Of a stretch of DNA of 64,000 nt, positions 42,553-49,524 are shown piece by piece; the first letter of the stretch is position 1; every line of letters starts with the position of its first letter. Origin of the DNA: Streptomyces sp. V4I2 (lineage in GTDB: Bacteria > Actinomycetota > Actinomycetes > Streptomycetales > Streptomycetaceae); contig NZ_JAUSZM010000003.1 in assembly GCF_030817655.1 (NCBI RefSeq), positions 8,680,001 through 8,744,000 on the forward strand, written 5' to 3'. Made by a program: the position numbers and the translations under genes. The notes under the pieces were generated by a model, which worked only from the letters and a program-made list of their open reading frames with translations, made no database searches and had not been told where the DNA came from.

Positions 42553-43113
42553 ATGGCCCCACCCCCCTCGTCCACGTCCAGCGCCGTCACCTTGAAGATC
42601 AACGGCGACAAGCACACGCTGTCCGTCGACCACCGCACCACGCTCCTCGACGCCCTGCGCGAGCGCCTGGACCTGACCGGCACGAAGAAGGGCTGCGACC
42701 AGGGGCAGTGCGGTGCCTGCACGGTCCTGCTCGACGGACGCCGTGCCGTGGCCTGTCTGCAACTGGCGGTGGCGGCCGAGGACCGCGAGATCACCACCGT
42801 CGAAGGGCTGGCCGAGGCCGGGCAACTCCACCCGGTGCAGCAGGCGTTCCTCGACCTCGACGGCTACCAGTGCGGCTACTGCACACCGGGGCAGATCTGT
42901 TCCGCCGTCGCGGTGATCGAGGAACACGCGGCGGGCTGGCCGAGCGCCGTCACCGACGACGTCCGGCCCGAGGTGGGAGCGCCGCCGTTGACCGCCGACG
43001 AGATCCGCGAGCGGATGAGCGGCAACCTGTGCCGCTGCGGCGCCTACGTGTCGATCGTCCAGGCGGTCGCCCGGGCGGCCGAGGCGCGGATGTCCCAGGA
43101 GGCGGCCGTATGA
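42553..43113 (+). CDS. paoA: Aldehyde oxidoreductase iron-sulfur subunit (PaoA/XdhC-type 2x[2Fe-2S])
   Basis: 186 residues. Plant-type [2Fe-2S] motif GCDQGQCGACTVLLDG and second-cluster motifs QCGYCTPGQICSA and GNLCRCGAY, the standard pair of the xanthine-oxidase family. No Tat signal is seen, unlike E. coli PaoA, so the enzyme is probably cytoplasmic. ATG 42553 is followed by genes overlapping by ATGA; upstream lie the TetR operators. It transfers electrons between the molybdenum and FAD subunits. Confidence 0.9.
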   Translation: MAPPPSSTSSAVTLKINGDKHTLSVDHRTTLLDALRERLDLTGTKKGCDQGQCGACTVLLDGRRAVACLQLAVAAEDREITTVEGLAEAGQLHPVQQAFLDLDGYQCGYCTPGQICSAVAVIEEHAAGWPSAVTDDVRPEVGAPPLTADEIRERMSGNLCRCGAYVSIVQAVARAAEARMSQEAAV

Positions 43114-44102
43114 GGGAGTTCGACTACCGGCGCGCCGTCGACGTCTCCGGCGCCCTCGCGCTGCTCGACGCCGATCCCGAGGCACGCTTCCTCGGCGGCG
43201 GCACCAACCTCGTCGACCTGATGAAGACCGGCGTCGAGCGGCCTGCCCGGCTCGTCGACGTCCGCGAACTCCCGTTGAACGGGATCGAGTCGACGGACAA
43301 CGGTGGGCTGCGCATCGGTGCGACCGTCACCAACAGCGACCTCGCCGCCCACCCCGAAGTCCGGCGCCGCTACCCGGCGTTGACCCAGGCCGTCCTGGCC
43401 GGCGCCTCCGGGCAGCTGCGCAACATGGCCACGGTCGGCGGTAACCTGCTCCAGCGCACCCGCTGCGGCTACTTCGCCGACGTGACCAAACCGTGCAACA
43501 AACGCGTCCCCGGCAGCGGTTGCCCCGCCGTCGAGGGCGAGCACCACAACCACGCCATCCTGGGCGCCTCCGAGCACTGCGTGGCCGTCCACCCCTCCGA
43601 CATGGGCGTCGCGCTGACGGCCTTCGACGCGGTCGTCTCGTACGAAACGGCCCACGGACCGGGCGAGTTGCCCCTTGCCGAGTTCTACCGGCCGGTGGGC
43701 GACACCCCGCACCTGGAGACCGCGCTGCCGCCGGGAGCGCTGATCACCGGCGTCACCCTGCCACCCGCCCCCGTCGCCGCCGACTCCCGCTACCGCAAGG
43801 TGCGCGAGCGTGCCTCGTATGCCTTCGCGATCGGCTCGATCGCCGCCGCGCTCGGCATCGAGGACGGTGTCGTACGCGAGGTGCGCCTGGCGTTCGGGGC
43901 GGTCGCGTCCCGGCCGTGGCGGGCCCGGACGGCCGAACGCGCGCTGACCGGCGCACCGGCGAACGCCGAGACCTTCGCGGCCGCCGCGGACGCCGAACTG
44001 GCCGCCGCGAAGCCGCTGCCGCACAACGGATACAAGGTGACCCTCATGCGCAACCTCGTCGTGGCCGTGCTGACCGAACTCGCCGAGGAGGCCGCCCGAT
44101 GA
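43110..44102 (+). CDS. paoB: Aldehyde oxidoreductase FAD subunit with extra [4Fe-4S] motif (PaoB-like)
   Basis: 330 residues. FAD-binding motifs are FLGGGTNLVDLM and GASGQLRNMATVGGNLLQR. Directly after comes an insertion with cysteines C119, C129 and C138 (RCGYFADVTKPCNKRVPGSGC) and C157, matching the extra [4Fe-4S]-binding region of E. coli PaoB. This separates it from ordinary xanthine dehydrogenase FAD subunits. It starts inside the previous stop codon (ATGA) and ends the same way with the molybdenum subunit. Confidence 0.9.
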   Translation: MREFDYRRAVDVSGALALLDADPEARFLGGGTNLVDLMKTGVERPARLVDVRELPLNGIESTDNGGLRIGATVTNSDLAAHPEVRRRYPALTQAVLAGASGQLRNMATVGGNLLQRTRCGYFADVTKPCNKRVPGSGCPAVEGEHHNHAILGASEHCVAVHPSDMGVALTAFDAVVSYETAHGPGELPLAEFYRPVGDTPHLETALPPGALITGVTLPPAPVAADSRYRKVRERASYAFAIGSIAAALGIEDGVVREVRLAFGAVASRPWRARTAERALTGAPANAETFAAAADAELAAAKPLPHNGYKVTLMRNLVVAVLTELAEEAAR

Positions 44103-46216
44103 CCACCGCCCCCACGCGCAAGCACTTCGTCGGCACCGCGCACACCCGCGTCGAGGGCCGCGACAAGGTCACCGGGGCGGCCCGCTACGCGAGCGAGATC
44201 CCCTTCGACCGACTCGCCCACGGCTGGCTGGTGTTGTCCACCATCGCCCGCGGCCGCATCACCTCGGTGGAGGACACCCCCGTCCTGGCCATGCCCGGCG
44301 TGGTCGCCGTCCTGCACCATGGCAACGCCCCGCGCGTCGACACCGACTACACCGGCCTGCTCGGCACCGCGCCGGACCCGACCGCGGCCCTCTTCCAGCA
44401 CGACCGGGTACCGCACGCGGGCTGGCCGGTCGCCCTGGTCGTCGCCGACACCTCCGAACAGGCCCGGGAAGCCGCCGAAGCGCTGGTCGTGCACTACGAA
44501 CAGGAGCCGCACGACGTCGACTTCACCGCCGAGCACCCCGACGCCTACCCGCTCGACAGCCACCTGCCGGCGGTGGCCGAGAAGGGCGACCTGGAGGCCG
44601 AACTCGCCGCGTCCGCCGCCGTCGTGGACGCCGAGTACACCACCCCGGAGGAGCACCACAACCCGATGGAGCCGCACGCGGCGGCCGCCCGCTGGGACGG
44701 CGGACGGCTCGACGTCGTCGACTCCAACCAGGGCACCCTGTGGGTCGCGAGCGAACTCGCGAACCTCTTCTCGCTCGACCCGGCCTCGGTGCGGGTACGG
44801 TCCGAACACGTCGGCGGCGGCTTCGGCAGCAAGGGCCTGCGCGCCCACCAGGTGGCCGCGGTGATGGCCGCGACCGTCCTGCAGCGCCCGGTCCGGGTCG
44901 TCATGACACGCCGTCAGATGTTCTCCCTGGCCGGCTACCGCAGCCCCACCCGGCAGCACCTCAGGCTCGGCGCCGACGCCGACGGCCGGCTGCGCGCGCT
45001 GGAGCACCGCTGCCTGAGCCTCACCTCGACCGTCCACGAGTTCGTCGAACCGGGCGCGGACCCGGCCCGGACGATGTACGACGCCGACGCCCACCACACC
45101 GCCAACCACGTGGTACGACTCGACGTGCCGACGCCGACCTGGATGCGCGCGCCGGGCGAGGCACCGGGATCGTTCGCGCTGGAGTCGGCGCTCGACGAAC
45201 TCGCCGAGAAGCTGGGGATCGACCCGATCGAGCTGCGCGTCCGCAACGAGCCCGCGCTGGGTCCCGTGTCCGGGCTGCCGTTCAGCGGCCGCAACCTGCT
45301 CGCCTGCTTCCGGGAAGGCGCCCGCAGGTTCGGCTGGGCCGATCGGGACCCCCGTCCCGGGCTGCGCCGCGACGGGAGGTGGCTGCTCGGCACCGGCACC
45401 GCGGCGGCCTCCTTCCCCGCCGGCGCCGCACCCTCCACGGCGGCCGTGACGGCCGAGGCGGACGGCACCTTCACCGTGCGGATCAACGCGGCCGACATCG
45501 GAACCGGCGCCCGCACCGCGCTCACATTGGTCGCCGCCGACGCGCTGGAGGCGGCGCCGGAGCGGGTCCGGGTACGCATCGGCGACAGCGACTTCGGGCC
45601 CGCGTTCATCGCCGGCGGATCGATGGGCACCCGCTCCTGGTCGTGGGCGGTCACGGTCGCGGCCGAGGAACTGCGGGAGCGGCTCGCCCTCGGCGCCGCC
45701 GTCCCGCCCGAGGGGATCACCGTACGGTCCGACACCACCGAGGCCGTCGGCGCCCTCGCCCGGAAGGAACGGCACTCCTTCGGCGCACAGTTCGCCGAGG
45801 TCGCCGTCGACGTCGACACCGGCGAGGTCCGGGTGCGCCGCATGCTCGGCATCTTCGCGGCAGGCCGGATCGTCAACCCGCTCACCGCACGGGGCCAGTT
45901 CGTCGGCGGAATGACATGGGGCATCTCGATGGCCCTGCACGAGGAGGCGGTACGGGACGCCGGCACGGGCGGCCACTACGGCGCCGACCTCGCCGGCTAC
46001 CACGTGGCCGCGCACGCCGACGTCCCGCTCGTCGAGGCGGACTGGATCGACGACCCGGATCCGGACGACCCGGTCGGCATCAAGGGCATCGGCGAGATCG
46101 GCATCGTGGGCGCGGCGGCGGCCATCGCCAACGCGGTCCGGCACGCGACCGGCGTACGCCACCGCCACCTGCCCATCCGGCCCGACCGCGTCCTGATGGC
46201 AGGCCGGCATGCTTGA
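44099..46216 (+). CDS. paoC: Aldehyde oxidoreductase molybdenum-binding subunit (PaoC-like)
   Basis: 705 residues of the xanthine-oxidase large-subunit family. Early region VEGRDKVTGAARYASEI; Moco-binding segments EHVGGGFGSKGLRAHQ and WMRAPGEAPGSFALESALDELA; catalytic Glu in GIKGIGEIGIVGAAAAIANA near the C-terminus. Aromatic and aliphatic aldehydes are oxidised to acids in the PaoABC group. It overlaps PaoB by ATGA and the XdhC-like gene by 8 bp, showing tight coupling. Substrate not defined by sequence. Confidence 0.9.
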   Translation: MTTAPTRKHFVGTAHTRVEGRDKVTGAARYASEIPFDRLAHGWLVLSTIARGRITSVEDTPVLAMPGVVAVLHHGNAPRVDTDYTGLLGTAPDPTAALFQHDRVPHAGWPVALVVADTSEQAREAAEALVVHYEQEPHDVDFTAEHPDAYPLDSHLPAVAEKGDLEAELAASAAVVDAEYTTPEEHHNPMEPHAAAARWDGGRLDVVDSNQGTLWVASELANLFSLDPASVRVRSEHVGGGFGSKGLRAHQVAAVMAATVLQRPVRVVMTRRQMFSLAGYRSPTRQHLRLGADADGRLRALEHRCLSLTSTVHEFVEPGADPARTMYDADAHHTANHVVRLDVPTPTWMRAPGEAPGSFALESALDELAEKLGIDPIELRVRNEPALGPVSGLPFSGRNLLACFREGARRFGWADRDPRPGLRRDGRWLLGTGTAAASFPAGAAPSTAAVTAEADGTFTVRINAADIGTGARTALTLVAADALEAAPERVRVRIGDSDFGPAFIAGGSMGTRSWSWAVTVAAEELRERLALGAAVPPEGITVRSDTTEAVGALARKERHSFGAQFAEVAVDVDTGEVRVRRMLGIFAAGRIVNPLTARGQFVGGMTWGISMALHEEAVRDAGTGGHYGADLAGYHVAAHADVPLVEADWIDDPDPDDPVGIKGIGEIGIVGAAAAIANAVRHATGVRHRHLPIRPDRVLMAGRHA

Positions 46217-47342
46217 CATCGCCGCCGAGCTGCACCGCTGGGCCGAGGAGGGCCGCGCGTTCGCCGTCGCCACGGTCGTGGCCGTCGGCGGCAGCGCCCC
46301 GCGCGGCCCCGGGGCCGCCCTGGCGGTCGACAGCGCCGGCACGGTGATCGGCTCGGTCTCCGGAGGCTGCGTGGAGGGAGCGGTGTACGACCTGTGCGTC
46401 ACGGCGCTCCAGGACGGCGAGACGGTCGTCGAACGCTTCGGGTACAGCGACGAGGACGCCTTCGCGGTCGGCCTGACCTGCGGCGGGGTCATCGACGTCA
46501 TGGTCACGCCGGTCCGCACGGACGGACCGGCACGCACCGTCGTCCGGTCGGCGCTGTCCGCAGTCGTCCGGGGAGAGCCGGCCGCGCTCGCCCGGGTGGT
46601 CCGAGGACCGGCCGAGCTCCTGGGCAGGACACTGTTCGTGCGCCCCGACGGGTCCTGCGAAGGCGGCCTCGGCGAACTCGACCGCACCGCGGCGGCCGAG
46701 GCCCGGGCCCTGCTGGACGCCGGCCGTACCGGCACCGTCGAACTGTCCGCGGACGGCTCGCACTGCCCCGGCGGCCTGACCCTGCTCGTCGAGTCGAGCG
46801 TGCCGCCACCCCGCATGATCGTCTTCGGAGCGATCGACTTCGCCGCGGCGCTGGTACGCGCCGGCAAGTTCCTCGGCTACCACGTGACCGTGTGCGACGC
46901 CCGCCCCGTCTTCGCCACCCGGGCCCGCTTTCCCGAGGCCGACGACCTCGTCGTCGACTGGCCGCACCGCTATCTGCGGGGCACCGCGACCGACGCGCGC
47001 ACGGTGCTGTGCGTCCTCACCCACGACGCCAAGTTCGACGTACCCCTGCTCAAGGAAGCCCTGCGGATGCCGGTCGCGTTCGTCGGGGCGATGGGCTCAC
47101 GTCGCACGCACGCGGACCGGGAGCGCCGGCTGCGGGAAGTAGGCGTGACACCACGGGAGTTGGCGCGGCTGCGGTCGCCGATCGGGCTCGACCTCGGCGC
47201 CCGTACCCCCGAGGAGACCGCCCTGTCCATCGCGGCGGAGATCGTCGCGCACCGGCGGGGCGGAACGGGCGTTCCGCTCACCGGATCGGGGACGCCGATC
47301 CACCGTGGCGGGGGAGAGGGGAGTGCCGTGGCGGCGGCCTGA
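46209..47342 (+). CDS. XdhC/CoxI-family Moco-insertion chaperone (PaoD-like)
   Basis: 377 residues. N-terminal XdhC_CoxI domain (VATVVAVGGSAPRGPGAALAV, GSVSGGCVEGAVY, GLTCGGVIDVMV) and a C-terminal Rossmann domain (MIVFGAIDFAAALVRAGKFLGYHVTVCDARPVFA, FVGAMGSRRTH). These proteins bind and sulfurate or protect the molybdenum cofactor and insert it into the partner large subunit. It is last in the Pao operon and overlaps paoC by 8 bp. Confidence 0.9.
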   Translation: MLDIAAELHRWAEEGRAFAVATVVAVGGSAPRGPGAALAVDSAGTVIGSVSGGCVEGAVYDLCVTALQDGETVVERFGYSDEDAFAVGLTCGGVIDVMVTPVRTDGPARTVVRSALSAVVRGEPAALARVVRGPAELLGRTLFVRPDGSCEGGLGELDRTAAAEARALLDAGRTGTVELSADGSHCPGGLTLLVESSVPPPRMIVFGAIDFAAALVRAGKFLGYHVTVCDARPVFATRARFPEADDLVVDWPHRYLRGTATDARTVLCVLTHDAKFDVPLLKEALRMPVAFVGAMGSRRTHADRERRLREVGVTPRELARLRSPIGLDLGARTPEETALSIAAEIVAHRRGGTGVPLTGSGTPIHRGGGEGSAVAAA

Positions 47343-47376
47343 AGGTCATGTACGGGAGCCTGAAGGTCATGTACGG
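47339..47376. repeat. 20-bp direct repeat at the 3' end of the XdhC-like gene
   Basis: CCTGAAGGTCATGTACGG occurs at 47339-47356 and 47359-47376, spanning the gene's stop codon. It looks like a small tandem duplication. Confidence 0.6.
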
Positions 47377-47504
47377 ATTCGAGTGGTAGGGCCCCGGAGA
47401 CGGGCGTACCGTCGAACGGTGAACAGCGGTGGACGCAGGCGTTCACTGCCCCCTCGCGAGGGTCCACCCCCACGCGAAGGTTCACCCCGAGAGTGCGACA
47501 TGCC

Positions 47505-49055
47505 ATGACGAGCCCCCAGCCAAGCCCCTCAGCGCAGACCACCACCGGGGAATCCGGCGGTGGCGGAAACGCGATGGCGTTGCTGGTCATCGCGTCCTGT
47601 CAGCTCATGGTGGTCCTGGACATCACCATCGTGAACATCGCGCTGCCGGACATCCAGCGCTCCCTGGACTTCTCCACCACCAGCCTGGCCTGGGTGGTCA
47701 ACGCCTACACCCTCACCTTCGGCGGTCTGCTGCTGCTCGGCGGCCGGACCGGCGACATCCTCGGCAGACGGCGCGTGTTCATCTTCGGCGTGCTGCTCTT
47801 CGTGCTCGCCTCCCTGCTCGGCGGCCTCGCCCAGAACGAGGCCCAACTCCTCGCCGCACGAGCCCTCCAGGGCGTCGGCGGCGCCATCGCCTCCCCAACC
47901 GCCCTCTCCCTGGTCAGTACGACCTTCCGCGAAGGCCCCGAACGCAACCGGGCCTTCGGGGTCTTCGCCGCGGTCTCGGCGGGCGGCGGCGCGATCGGGC
48001 TGCTCGCGGGCGGGATCCTCGTGGAGTGGCTGAACTGGCGGTGGGTGCTCTTCGTCAACGTGCCGATCGGGCTGCTCATCGCCGTCGCCACACCCCGTTG
48101 GATCAGAGAGTCCGAACGCCACCCGGGCCACTTCGACATCGCCGGCGCGCTGACCTCCACCGTGGGCATGGTCCTGCTGGTGTACGGGTTCATCAGGGCC
48201 GCGCAGGAAGGCTGGCGGGACGCGCTCACGCTGGCCTCGTTCGCCGCGGCCGTTGTCATCCTGGCGGGATTCATCCTGATCGAGAAGCGTTCCCGGCAGC
48301 CGATCACCCCGCTCCACATGTTCGCCGACCGCAACCGGGCGGGCACGTACGGCATCATGCTGTGCCTCGCCGCCGCGATCTTCGGCATGTTCTTCTTCCT
48401 CACGCTTTTCGTGCAGAACGTGCTGGAATTCAGCCCGCTGGCCACCGGATTCGCCTTCCTGCCGGTCAGCGCGGTCATCGCGGTCGGCGCCGGACTGGCC
48501 TCGAAGTTCCTGCCCACCTACGGACCCAAACCGTTCATGGTGGTGGGCGCGATCCTCGCCGCCGTGGGCCTGGCCTGGCTGACCCTGACCGACGTCCACT
48601 CCACCTACGCGGGCAGTGTCCTCGGCCCGATCCTCGTCTTCAGCCTCGGCATGGGCATGGAGTTCGTCTCGCTCACCCTGATGGCGCTCTCCAACGTCTC
48701 CGTCCGCGAGACCGGCGCGGCCTCCGGACTCCTCAACGCCACGCAGCAGGTGGGCGGTTCGCTCGGCCTGTCCATCCTGGTCACGGTGTTCGGTACGGCC
48801 AACACCAACGAGGCGGAGAAGCAGATCCCGCTCTTCCTCGAGCAGGCCACCCCGGCCGAACGCCTGCGCTTCCAGCGCACCGGGGAGCTCCCGCGGCCCT
48901 TCTCCGACGAGATCCTCACCGCCGGAGTGTCGGCCGCGTTCGTCATGGCGGCCATCTTCACCGCGGTCGCCGCGTTGATCGCCGTCCTGGTCATCCAGGT
49001 CCGGCCGTCCGATCTGGAGCGCCTCAAGGGTGGGGCGGGGCCGGGGCCGGTCTGA
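47505..49055 (+). CDS. DHA2-family MFS transporter (EmrB/QacA type)
   Basis: 516 residues with 14 predicted helices. Motif C-like first helix MVVLDITIVNIALPDIQRSLDF, the motif WVVNAYTLTFGG, and motif A GGRTGDILGRRRVF are all present; GVGGAIASPTALSLV and GAASGLLNATQQVGGSLGLS follow. Such proton antiporters export drugs or metabolites. ATG 47505 was preferred; an in-frame GTG 4 codons upstream is possible and the ribosome site is weak. It is 162 bp after the Pao operon and may be independent of it. Confidence 0.88.
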   Translation: MTSPQPSPSAQTTTGESGGGGNAMALLVIASCQLMVVLDITIVNIALPDIQRSLDFSTTSLAWVVNAYTLTFGGLLLLGGRTGDILGRRRVFIFGVLLFVLASLLGGLAQNEAQLLAARALQGVGGAIASPTALSLVSTTFREGPERNRAFGVFAAVSAGGGAIGLLAGGILVEWLNWRWVLFVNVPIGLLIAVATPRWIRESERHPGHFDIAGALTSTVGMVLLVYGFIRAAQEGWRDALTLASFAAAVVILAGFILIEKRSRQPITPLHMFADRNRAGTYGIMLCLAAAIFGMFFFLTLFVQNVLEFSPLATGFAFLPVSAVIAVGAGLASKFLPTYGPKPFMVVGAILAAVGLAWLTLTDVHSTYAGSVLGPILVFSLGMGMEFVSLTLMALSNVSVRETGAASGLLNATQQVGGSLGLSILVTVFGTANTNEAEKQIPLFLEQATPAERLRFQRTGELPRPFSDEILTAGVSAAFVMAAIFTAVAALIAVLVIQVRPSDLERLKGGAGPGPV

Positions 49056-49071
49056 GCGCGGGGGACGCCGG

Positions 49072-49115
49072 TGGTCGTCGGTCGACGGTCGACGGTCGTC
49101 GGTCGTCGGTCGTCA
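49072..49115. repeat. GGTCGTC/GGTCGAC tandem microrepeat
   Basis: About six head-to-tail 7-bp units of GGTCG(T/A)C lie 17 bp after the MFS stop codon. Replication slippage is the simplest origin. Confidence 0.7.
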
Positions 49116-49247
49116 GGCTCAGGCTCGGGCGGGGAAAATCACGTGCCCCGATCCTCGCCGGTTCCCTACACTCACCAAGGACCAGGCGCCGCCCACCAGT
49201 TCGCGGCGGGTGCCATGACGTGGAACGACGAGTGAGGGGAGACGGTC

Positions 49248-49364
49248 ATGCGTGAGTGCACCGCTGTCGTCGTCCCCCGGTCGCAGTACGACGTGATCCT
49301 CGTGTCCTCGTCCGTCCGGTGCCCGCTGCGCGGCCGGTACCGGATGACCCGGACGAACGCCTGA
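49248..49364 (+). CDS. Possible small protein, 38 aa
   Basis: An ATG preceded by GAGGGGAG at good spacing opens 38 codons: begins MRECTAVVVPRSQYDVILV and ends in a basic RGRYRMTRTNA. It has three cysteine/arginine-rich patches but no recognised domain. The excellent ribosome site is the main support; it could be a short leader or an unannotated small gene. Function unknown. Confidence 0.35.
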   Translation: MRECTAVVVPRSQYDVILVSSSVRCPLRGRYRMTRTNA

Positions 49365-49396
49365 CCACCACGACGCCTGAACACCACGACGCCTGA
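49355..49396. repeat. 16-bp tandem repeat CCACGACGCCTGA
   Basis: CCACGACGCCTGA occurs at 49368-49380 and 49384-49396, with a partial third unit (AACGCCTGACCA) before them. It starts at the end of the possible small gene. Confidence 0.6.
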
Positions 49397-49524
49397 ACAC
49401 GACGCCAGACCCGAACCCCGGGCGCGTGTGTCCGTGTACTGACGTTCCGTCAGAGATGTCGGAGAACAGCCCCGTCCGGGAATCGCGCTGCCCTGTCACC
49501 GACCCTTTCGAAAGGCCACGGGCC

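Larger units (their letters stand above)
49056..49524. other. Repeat-rich spacer between MFS and EF-G paralogue genes
   Basis: 469 bases. It holds a GTCGTCG/GTCGACG microrepeat (49072-49115), a possible 38-codon gene (49248-49364) and a 16-bp period repeat (49355-49396). No clear terminator is seen after the MFS gene. Confidence 0.6.

Noticed and set aside
49072..49115. GGTCGTC repeats considered as CRISPR-like array
   Set aside because: Units are 7 bp with no spacers and no cas genes; a simple tandem microrepeat.
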